From the NCBI GenBank assembly GCA_964507025.1, contig CAZDOK010000008.1, positions 95,759 to 159,758 on the forward strand: DNA of 64,000 nucleotides, in the 5' to 3' direction. The DNA comes from Amarobacter sp964507025. Lineage in GTDB: Bacteria; Chloroflexota; Dehalococcoidia; Tepidiformales; Tepidiformaceae. Below, in pieces: positions 1 through 7,241 of this stretch. Within the stretch, counting starts at the first letter, position 1; every line of letters begins with the position of its first letter. A program made the translations under genes and the position numbers. Below the pieces are notes generated by a model, which did no database searches, was not told where the DNA came from, and was given only the letters and a program-made list of their open reading frames with translations.

Positions 1-1
1 G

Positions 2-1678
2 CTGCGGATCGCCATCGATGTGGCGCGGGCGCTGGAAGAGGCTGCCGCCCGGGGCGTGGTCCATCGCGACATCAAGCCCGACAACATCCTGCTGACCGAC
101 GACGGGCGGGTGAAAGTGACGGATTTCGGCATCGCGCGGCAGGAGGGCGGCACGGGGCTGACCTCGGCCGGGCGGTTCGTTGGCACGGCGGAGTACGCGG
201 CGCCCGAGCAGGCCGTGGGCGAGGCCGACCATCGCTCGGACGTGTACTCACTGGGCGCCACGCTGTATTGCATGCTCGCGGGCCACCCGCCGTTCCAGGC
301 GTCCTCGGTGTGGGACCTGTTGCGCGAGCATCAGACGACACCGGTTTCGATGGAACCGCTTTCGCACCTGCCCGACTCGATCAACAACCCGATCCGCCGG
401 TGCCTGGAGAAGGACCCTCGCGACCGCTACCAGAGCGCTTCGGAACTGGCGGGGGCACTCGAACGGGCCCTGGCGGCGCTGCTCCACGCGACACAGTCGC
501 CTCGACCGGCCACTGCGCCGCCGCCACCGGCCTCACCAGCACCACCTCCCGGGCAGCCGCATGCGGCCGCGCCGACGAGAGCGGGCGAACCCCCGAAGGA
601 GCCCGATGTCGCGGCGACCCGGGTTGGCGCGGCGCCGCCTTCAGGTGCGGCGCCGACCGTCGTGGGGCAGGCTCCACCGGCGCCACCCCCGCCGGCTGGC
701 CCAACGGCCTTTGCGATGAGTGCGGCGCCCACCGGTGCGCCAGCCGGCGGCGTTTCGAACTTCGAACTCACGATTTCGAACCCTGCGCCAACACCAGCGC
801 GTCTCGCGCTTTCGGTGAACGACCCATCGGGAGTGCTGCAGGTTGCGGTGCCCACGCCGGTGACACTAAGAGGAAGCGAGATCCTGCGTGTGCCCGTGGA
901 GGTGCGTCAGGTAGCGGCCGCACCGGCCGGCGAGCGGCTCCTGGAGTTCCAGATCGCGGCCCTGCGAGAGGATGGCAGCCGCGCGGGCTTCGCGAATGTG
1001 ACCGTGACGCCGGTGGCGATGGGCGCCGGCGGCCGTGGGGGAGCGAAACGTAAGGGTGGCCCCCCGATGTGGTGGTTCGCGGCGGGTGGTATCGCGCTTG
1101 CCGCGGCGGTCGGCGTGGGCGTGGTGGCGCTGCAGGGCGGTGGCGATGAGACCACTCCCGCGACCCCGACCGGAGCCGTAACCGCGACGACCGGGCCGGG
1201 CACGCCGGCGGTCACCTCGACGCCCGCGACTGCTCAACCAACCGGTCAGCCGACTACGGCGCCAACCCAGCCGCCCACGACGGTTCCGACCGCCGCAGCG
1301 GGTTCGATCGAGGTCCTCGATCGCTGGGACTATGCCTTCACGATCACCGGCAACAACTGCCCGTTCGGGGCGGCGGTGGGCGACCGGTACGCGGTCTCTT
1401 TCCGGATCGAGCCCGCGACCGGGACGAGCAAGGTAATCAACGACGGCGACCGCGTTCGCGTGACGGCGGTGCAGGACCGGGAGATAGACCTCGGGGTGTT
1501 CACGTTCCGCTTCGTCGATTGGAAGTTCACCTACCCGGTGGTTGCCTCGGGCGGCCAGCGCGGTACGGCGACGCTAACCACGACGTTCGCCGATGCGCGA
1601 ACCATTGGGAAGTCGTCGCTGGTGGAGGACTACCCTTCGCCCGGGTGCACGATCACGGGCGCCCCGTTCGGGAACTGA
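2..1678 (+). CDS. Ser/Thr protein kinase with extracytoplasmic sensor domain (5' end outside window)
   Basis: The reading frame is open from base 2, so the N-lobe lies off the window. Visible kinase elements are HRDIKPDN (about bases 62-85), DFG (122-130) and the APE motif near 205. A Pro/Ala-rich linker follows, then a beta-rich segment at about 755-1010, then one membrane helix near 1068-1135, a Thr/Pro stalk and a C-terminal domain of about 110 residues with two Cys. Hanks-type kinases phosphorylate Ser/Thr of cytosolic targets such as FHA proteins, and the outer domain probably senses a ligand. The C-terminal domain resembles that of the kinase at 5381-7057 (shared GC, GD-VR, F-YP and GT/LT patterns), while the kinase domain is a diverged paralogue of both downstream kinases. 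Confidence 0.9.
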   Translation: MRIAIDVARALEEAAARGVVHRDIKPDNILLTDDGRVKVTDFGIARQEGGTGLTSAGRFVGTAEYAAPEQAVGEADHRSDVYSLGATLYCMLAGHPPFQASSVWDLLREHQTTPVSMEPLSHLPDSINNPIRRCLEKDPRDRYQSASELAGALERALAALLHATQSPRPATAPPPPASPAPPPGQPHAAAPTRAGEPPKEPDVAATRVGAAPPSGAAPTVVGQAPPAPPPPAGPTAFAMSAAPTGAPAGGVSNFELTISNPAPTPARLALSVNDPSGVLQVAVPTPVTLRGSEILRVPVEVRQVAAAPAGERLLEFQIAALREDGSRAGFANVTVTPVAMGAGGRGGAKRKGGPPMWWFAAGGIALAAAVGVGVVALQGGGDETTPATPTGAVTATTGPGTPAVTSTPATAQPTGQPTTAPTQPPTTVPTAAAGSIEVLDRWDYAFTITGNNCPFGAAVGDRYAVSFRIEPATGTSKVINDGDRVRVTAVQDREIDLGVFTFRFVDWKFTYPVVASGGQRGTATLTTTFADARTIGKSSLVEDYPSPGCTITGAPFGN

Positions 1679-1770
1679 GGGCCTGGCGGAAGGTACATCT
1701 CTCCGGGCCCGGCGATCAGGAGCGTTCGGCCGTACTGGGCCACGCACCGGGCAGGTAGGGTTCGAAGTCG

Positions 1771-3387
1771 ATGGCCATGTGGGAGCACCTGGAGGTCTCA
1801 TGGGCCGGTGGGTCGCGGCGGATTGATCGTGGGCAGCCGCTCACCATTGGGCGGGCTGACGACTGCGACATCCGGATAGATAACCCTGAGGTATCGCGTC
1901 ACCATGCCCGCCTGATCGCCGGGATGGACGGCGACATCAGCCTGGCCGACCTGGGCAGCGCGAATGGGACCTCCGTGAACGGCGTGCGCCTGGAGGCGGG
2001 AGTCCCCGTGCGAGTCTCGCCCGGCGACAACGTGTTTCTGGCGTCGGTCCTGCTGGTCATCACGGGGACTCCGCTTTCCGTTACTCCTGCTCCTCCAGAG
2101 CCCGCCCGGGAGCTACCGGGAGAAGCCATGGCTCCAGCCGCCGTTCGGCAGCCCCGGGCGGTGGCGGCCAAGGCCCACGTGGTGACCAGGATGCTGATCG
2201 CCTCCGCCTTCATCGTGGTGTTCCTGGCGTACACGGCCTCGAACGCCGTCGATAGCAAGCTCCTGGCGGCGGAGTACTACAAAGGGGTGCTCGACGACAG
2301 CAACGCGTACGAGCGCGCCTACACCGAGGTCGCGCCCGATCCGGCCCTCTCGGAGCAGGTCGCCGACCTCGTGGGCGGGGTCGAGTTGCCGCTCGGGGAA
2401 ATCGCCGGGGCGGTGAGGCTGGTCGCGCCGCCCTCGCTGCTCCAACTCGCCGTTGAGGCAGCGATCGACCGGCTGATCGAGTACCTGAAGAACCATCGGT
2501 CGCTCGATGTGTCGATCGACGTGACCCCGATCGTTGCGGTAACGGACATCGGGGGTATCACTGACATCATCACCGACGTAATCGGCCGGCCCACCCGCCA
2601 GGCTGATACGTATGAAGGGTTCCTGGTCGACCTGCAGGCCGCTGCCGACCAGGTGAAGGCTTCCGGCTCGCTCCCTGACGTGATCCCCGACTTCGACATC
2701 CCGGAGGGGAAGCGGACCGAGGTGGCCGGCCTTATCCTTCGTGCCGGCGGGCTCGACCGGGCGAACCCGGGCGATAGCGAGGCCATCAACAAGGTGGAAG
2801 ACGCCGTCGCCGGCAACGACATGGAAGAGGCGCTTGCCGCGGGCATGCGGGCTTTCCTCACGGGAGGCGGCGGCAAGAGCCTCGTGCAGGGTAAGTTCAT
2901 CCATGAGGTGATCGAAGATGGCGAGGCGCGCTACTACCTCGGCCCCACGCCCGAGACGTCACGGGCGCTCGATGAGGTGATCTCGATTGTGCACCTGGTG
3001 AGCTGGGCGGCAGGTTGGGGCCGGTTCGCCATGCTCGCGCTGGGCGGCGTGCTGCTGGCGCTGCTCGCGAGGCTTTCGTTCCCGGGAGGCCGGCGGTCCG
3101 TGGCGCTCTGGCTGGGGGTGACGCTCGTGGCTGCGGGCGCCCTCACGTTCGTCGGCTGGCTCTGGGGCCGTGACGCGGGGCAGGACCGGATTCTCCAGGC
3201 GACCCTCGGCGACCAGTCGACGGTTCCGGAAAGCTACGAGGCGCTCTACCGTGACGTGCTCGCGAACGCTGCGGCGAACCTGACACCGACGATCTGGCTG
3301 CCGTGCATCGTGGTGATGGCAGCGGGCGCGGGGCTTGTGGTGGGCACCCGGCTCGTACGGCGGCAGGCCTCGTCGGGCAGGGCCTAA
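1771..3387 (+). CDS. FHA-domain membrane protein
   Basis: 538 residues. The first 100 form a clear FHA fold: GRADDCDI, SRHHARL and LGSANGTSVNG carry the Arg, Ser-x-x-His and Asn that bind phosphothreonine. A Pro-rich spacer leads to a membrane helix at about 135-155, a long outer domain with many Asp/Glu and several DI/IDV repeats, then two or three further membrane helices (about 410-475 and 505-530). It is likely a membrane partner of the neighbouring Ser/Thr kinases, recognising their phosphorylated sites. The outer domain is not recognised. The ATG at 1777 is an alternative start; neither has a strong ribosome site. The 3' end overlaps the convergent kinase gene by 4 bases. Confidence 0.8.
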   Translation: MAMWEHLEVSWAGGSRRIDRGQPLTIGRADDCDIRIDNPEVSRHHARLIAGMDGDISLADLGSANGTSVNGVRLEAGVPVRVSPGDNVFLASVLLVITGTPLSVTPAPPEPARELPGEAMAPAAVRQPRAVAAKAHVVTRMLIASAFIVVFLAYTASNAVDSKLLAAEYYKGVLDDSNAYERAYTEVAPDPALSEQVADLVGGVELPLGEIAGAVRLVAPPSLLQLAVEAAIDRLIEYLKNHRSLDVSIDVTPIVAVTDIGGITDIITDVIGRPTRQADTYEGFLVDLQAAADQVKASGSLPDVIPDFDIPEGKRTEVAGLILRAGGLDRANPGDSEAINKVEDAVAGNDMEEALAAGMRAFLTGGGGKSLVQGKFIHEVIEDGEARYYLGPTPETSRALDEVISIVHLVSWAAGWGRFAMLALGGVLLALLARLSFPGGRRSVALWLGVTLVAAGALTFVGWLWGRDAGQDRILQATLGDQSTVPESYEALYRDVLANAAANLTPTIWLPCIVVMAAGAGLVVGTRLVRRQASSGRA

Positions 3388-5384
3388 CGCTTCACGAAGT
3401 CCTTGTAACGGACACCTGTCGAGCTGCAGCCCCCGGTTACGTTCGAGGTGTGGGCGATCGTGAGCGTGTCGCAGGTCTCGATGATGAAGCCAGACTGCAC
3501 GAGGCTTGCCGAGAGCGTTGGATCGACGCCGATGATGAGGTCAACGTGACCGGCAAGCAGCTCCTGTGCGCGGAGCGCCGCATCGTTGATGTAGATGAAT
3601 GTGATCGAGCGCGTCTTCACCGACGCCTGGTTGCGGTAGAGCTCCCAGCGGGCGACCACAAGCCGGCCGAGCTTCTGGTATTCCACGAATCGCAGCGGAC
3701 CAGTACCGATCGGGGTCTTCGAGCGGTCCGCGCCCTTTTTGGGGATCAGGACGTTGTCGAACTCCGCCAGGAGGTCTTCTCCCAGGCTGCTGGTCGTCAC
3801 GAACCGCACGGTGTAGTCATCGAGTGCGGTTGTGGCGCCCGCCTTTACGCCGATGGCGTTGTTCGCCGTGCGTGCCAGCTCCTCGAAAGTGGCCACCACA
3901 TCGGCGGCCGTGAGTTCGGTGCCGTCGTGGAATGGCACTCCCTTGCGAAGGGAGAACGTCCACGTGTTCGGCGCGGTGTATTGCCAGCTCTCGGCCAGCA
4001 CCGGGTTCTTCGCATAGACGAGGGGTTCGCAGATCGAGATGCCCTTCTGGAAGTCGCAGAGGTCGGAGTCGTTGCCACTCGGGACCGAGCGCGTGACAAC
4101 CAGGTCCGCCGTGGGTGCGACAACCGTCGCGCTTGGGATTGCCTCGGGGCTGCCATCGATCCCGGATGGTTCGGTCGGGAATGCAGTTGGAGTTTCCGCG
4201 GGCGGCCGGTCACCCTCGTCGCCGCCGCGCAGCAGGAGCACACCGGCGAGGATGACCACGGCTGCAGAGGAAACACCGGCGGCGATCCATGCTGGATTGA
4301 GACCGCCACGTCTCTTCCGGGGCGACAGAGGCGGTGGTGGTGCCCCTGGAGGCTCGCCGGCGCTGATCGCCGGGGAGGGTGGGGCTGCCGGGGTTGGCGT
4401 CGCCCGGATGGTTGGCGTTGACGCTTCCGTGGGCATGGCTGCGGTTGGAGCGGCGAGGGTGGGTGTTCCGCCAGCCTCGAAGGTCGCGGGTGGCGCGGTG
4501 ACGGGTGGTTGTTCGGCGGGTGGCTGGATGACGGTTGGGGCCGCCTGGAGCTGGGCATAGGAGGCGTAGGCGCGTTCGAGGGCGGCGGCGAGTTCGGCGG
4601 GTTCCTGGTAGCGGTCGCGGGGGTCCTTTTCGAGGCAGCGGCGGACGGGGTTGGCGACGGCATCGGGGAGGTGGCTGAGTGGTGCGACTGGGAGGCGGGC
4701 GGTCTGATGGAGGCGGAGGACTTCCCAGGGAGAGGGGGCGGAGAAGGGTGGGTGGCCGGTGAGCATGGTGTAGAGGACGGCGCCGAGGGCGTAGATGTCG
4801 GTGCGGTGGTCGGCCTCGCCGGTGACCTGTTCGGGGGCGGCGAATTCGGCGGTGCCGACGAAGGTGCCGGAGGCGGTGATGCCGGCGCTGCCTTCGTGGC
4901 GAGCGATGCCGAAGTCGGTGACCTTCACGCGGCCATCGTCGGTGAGGAGGATGTTGGAGGGCTTGATGTCGCGGTGGACGATGCCGCGTGCGGCGGCTTC
5001 TTCGAGAGCGCGGGCGACATCGATGGCGATGCGGAGAGCGCGGAGGGGGTCGAGGGGGCCAGTGGCGATGAGGTCGGCGAGGGTGGAGCCCTGGACATAC
5101 TCCATGACGAGGAAGCAGCGGCCGTTGGTGGCGCCGAAATCGAGGAGGCGGACGGAGTAGGGGGAGCGGAGGAGGGCGGCGATGTGGGCCTCGCGCTCGA
5201 AGCGGTCGCGGAAGGAGCGGTCCTCGGCATCGAGCCAGGGGTGGAGGACCTTGAGGGCGACGCGGCCGCCATCGCGGGTATCGATGGCCTCGTAGACGGT
5301 GCCCATGCCGCCCCGGCCGAGCTCGCGGACGAGGCGGTACTGCTTGATCTGGGTGATGAGCTGGTCGTCGCCGGAACCGGTCAT
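3384..5384 (-). CDS. Ser/Thr protein kinase fused to a family-5 solute-binding domain
   Basis: 666 residues: kinase domain at about 15-275 (GRGGMGTVYEA P-loop, Lys in VALKVL, HRDIKPSN, DFG, APE), Pro/Thr-rich linker, one membrane helix near 365-385, Thr/Pro stalk, then about 240 residues resembling the N-terminal part of dipeptide/oligopeptide-binding proteins (SBP_bac_5), with the pattern ESW-Y, WTFSLRKGVPFHDGT, LTAADVV and a PIGTGPLRF block. The domain is about half the usual length of an SBP, so it is probably a reduced ligand sensor outside the membrane. The ATG overlaps the stop of the upstream kinase (ATGA), so the two are co-translated. The kinase half is an apparently exact copy of that upstream kinase. 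Confidence 0.9.
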   Translation of the reverse strand: MTGSGDDQLITQIKQYRLVRELGRGGMGTVYEAIDTRDGGRVALKVLHPWLDAEDRSFRDRFEREAHIAALLRSPYSVRLLDFGATNGRCFLVMEYVQGSTLADLIATGPLDPLRALRIAIDVARALEEAAARGIVHRDIKPSNILLTDDGRVKVTDFGIARHEGSAGITASGTFVGTAEFAAPEQVTGEADHRTDIYALGAVLYTMLTGHPPFSAPSPWEVLRLHQTARLPVAPLSHLPDAVANPVRRCLEKDPRDRYQEPAELAAALERAYASYAQLQAAPTVIQPPAEQPPVTAPPATFEAGGTPTLAAPTAAMPTEASTPTIRATPTPAAPPSPAISAGEPPGAPPPPLSPRKRRGGLNPAWIAAGVSSAAVVILAGVLLLRGGDEGDRPPAETPTAFPTEPSGIDGSPEAIPSATVVAPTADLVVTRSVPSGNDSDLCDFQKGISICEPLVYAKNPVLAESWQYTAPNTWTFSLRKGVPFHDGTELTAADVVATFEELARTANNAIGVKAGATTALDDYTVRFVTTSSLGEDLLAEFDNVLIPKKGADRSKTPIGTGPLRFVEYQKLGRLVVARWELYRNQASVKTRSITFIYINDAALRAQELLAGHVDLIIGVDPTLSASLVQSGFIIETCDTLTIAHTSNVTGGCSSTGVRYKDFVKR
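4370..5374. repeat. Copy 1 of a 1,005-bp direct repeat spanning a kinase domain
   Basis: Identical in reading to 6049-7053 (offset 1,679 bp). It covers all of the kinase domain and the first part of the Pro-rich linker of both kinase genes, and stops abruptly at each end. Confidence 0.95.
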
Positions 5385-7057
5385 CCGTCGTCTCTCAAGA
5401 AGATGCTGCAGGTGTCTCCGCCGTCGAGTTCGTAGGTCTCGGTGAGGGAACCCATCCCGTGGTGGGCCGTGAGGAAGGTCGCAGCCACGTAGGCATGTCC
5501 ACCCTCGATCGGGTAGTCGAAGAACAGGTTGGGCCAGAAGAAGACTACATTGCCCGTGTAGGTCCCGCCGAGGTGCGTGATTCGCACAGGGTCGCCGTCG
5601 GAGATGTATCCACGGCGGGGCTCGCGCGTCTCGTCGAAGTAGTAGGCGAAGTTGAAATTCGTGCCCACCACCGGGTCACCGCCGCACCCGTTCGAGACAA
5701 CCTTGAAGAGGAACGTCCACTCGCCCGTGGCAAATGACCGTTCAGGGATTTCCGGGCCGGTTGTCGGAACGGCTGTTGCGGGGACCGCGGTTGCGGGTGG
5801 TGGCGTGGGTTCCGTTGTGGGGATGGTCGCCGGAATGGTTGTGGGGATGTTTGTGGGCACGGCCGTCGTCGCCTCAGCGGTTGGCGTCACACCAGGTTGA
5901 ACCTGGCCCTGCTCTCCGCCGCCTCCCCGGAACAGCAGGAACACCCCGATGGCGGCGACTCCTGTCAACGCCAGGCCAGCCGCTACCCAGGCCGTCGGCA
6001 CCCCTCCTCGCCGGCGGGCAGGGCCCGGGCCGGGGGGTACTGGAATGGCCGGGGAGGGTGGGGCTGCCGGGGTTGGCGTCGCCCGGATGGTTGGCGTTGA
6101 CGCTTCCGTGGGCATGGCTGCGGTTGGAGCGGCGAGGGTGGGTGTTCCGCCAGCCTCGAAGGTCGCGGGTGGCGCGGTGACGGGTGGTTGTTCGGCGGGT
6201 GGCTGGATGACGGTTGGGGCCGCCTGGAGCTGGGCATAGGAGGCGTAGGCGCGTTCGAGGGCGGCGGCGAGTTCGGCGGGTTCCTGGTAGCGGTCGCGGG
6301 GGTCCTTTTCGAGGCAGCGGCGGACGGGGTTGGCGACGGCATCGGGGAGGTGGCTGAGTGGTGCGACTGGGAGGCGGGCGGTCTGATGGAGGCGGAGGAC
6401 TTCCCAGGGAGAGGGGGCGGAGAAGGGTGGGTGGCCGGTGAGCATGGTGTAGAGGACGGCGCCGAGGGCGTAGATGTCGGTGCGGTGGTCGGCCTCGCCG
6501 GTGACCTGTTCGGGGGCGGCGAATTCGGCGGTGCCGACGAAGGTGCCGGAGGCGGTGATGCCGGCGCTGCCTTCGTGGCGAGCGATGCCGAAGTCGGTGA
6601 CCTTCACGCGGCCATCGTCGGTGAGGAGGATGTTGGAGGGCTTGATGTCGCGGTGGACGATGCCGCGTGCGGCGGCTTCTTCGAGAGCGCGGGCGACATC
6701 GATGGCGATGCGGAGAGCGCGGAGGGGGTCGAGGGGGCCAGTGGCGATGAGGTCGGCGAGGGTGGAGCCCTGGACATACTCCATGACGAGGAAGCAGCGG
6801 CCGTTGGTGGCGCCGAAATCGAGGAGGCGGACGGAGTAGGGGGAGCGGAGGAGGGCGGCGATGTGGGCCTCGCGCTCGAAGCGGTCGCGGAAGGAGCGGT
6901 CCTCGGCATCGAGCCAGGGGTGGAGGACCTTGAGGGCGACGCGGCCGCCATCGCGGGTATCGATGGCCTCGTAGACGGTGCCCATGCCGCCCCGGCCGAG
7001 CTCGCGGACGAGGCGGTACTGCTTGATCTGGGTGATGAGCTGGTCGTCGCCGGCCAC
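5381..7057 (-). CDS. Ser/Thr protein kinase with Thr/Pro stalk and beta-rich sensor domain
   Basis: 558 residues starting at a GTG (7055-7057). The kinase domain (about 10-270) is complete, with P-loop, HRDIKPSN, DFG and APE, and is indistinguishable from that of the next gene downstream. A Pro/Thr linker, a membrane helix near 345-365 and a Thr/Pro stalk lead to a C-terminal outer domain of about 115 residues with Cys in SNGCGG and GDTCSIF. That domain is related to the C-terminus of the partial kinase at the window start. First gene of a two-gene operon with a 4-base ATGA overlap. No Shine-Dalgarno is obvious before the GTG, so the start is tentative. Confidence 0.88.
   Translation of the reverse strand: MAGDDQLITQIKQYRLVRELGRGGMGTVYEAIDTRDGGRVALKVLHPWLDAEDRSFRDRFEREAHIAALLRSPYSVRLLDFGATNGRCFLVMEYVQGSTLADLIATGPLDPLRALRIAIDVARALEEAAARGIVHRDIKPSNILLTDDGRVKVTDFGIARHEGSAGITASGTFVGTAEFAAPEQVTGEADHRTDIYALGAVLYTMLTGHPPFSAPSPWEVLRLHQTARLPVAPLSHLPDAVANPVRRCLEKDPRDRYQEPAELAAALERAYASYAQLQAAPTVIQPPAEQPPVTAPPATFEAGGTPTLAAPTAAMPTEASTPTIRATPTPAAPPSPAIPVPPGPGPARRRGGVPTAWVAAGLALTGVAAIGVFLLFRGGGGEQGQVQPGVTPTAEATTAVPTNIPTTIPATIPTTEPTPPPATAVPATAVPTTGPEIPERSFATGEWTFLFKVVSNGCGGDPVVGTNFNFAYYFDETREPRRGYISDGDPVRITHLGGTYTGNVVFFWPNLFFDYPIEGGHAYVAATFLTAHHGMGSLTETYELDGGDTCSIFLRDDG
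6049..7053. repeat. Copy 2 of the 1,005-bp kinase-domain direct repeat
   Basis: Matches 4370-5374. The repeat ends four bases inside the 5' end of this gene and inside the linker, so only the kinase module is duplicated or homogenised. Confidence 0.95.
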
Positions 7058-7241
7058 GAGCAGAAGCTTCGCGCCTTGCGCGAGATTCGTCTACGTGCGA
7101 ACGGCTCCCGGGCGCGGCCCCATCGGACGAGCAGGTGAACTACCGCCCAGCGGCCCCCGGATGTCGCCCGGTCGGCCCATACCGGTGACGGCCGACTGCG
7201 GGTAGTCTACGCCGGAAACCTTCATTTGCAGGCGGCTCCGC

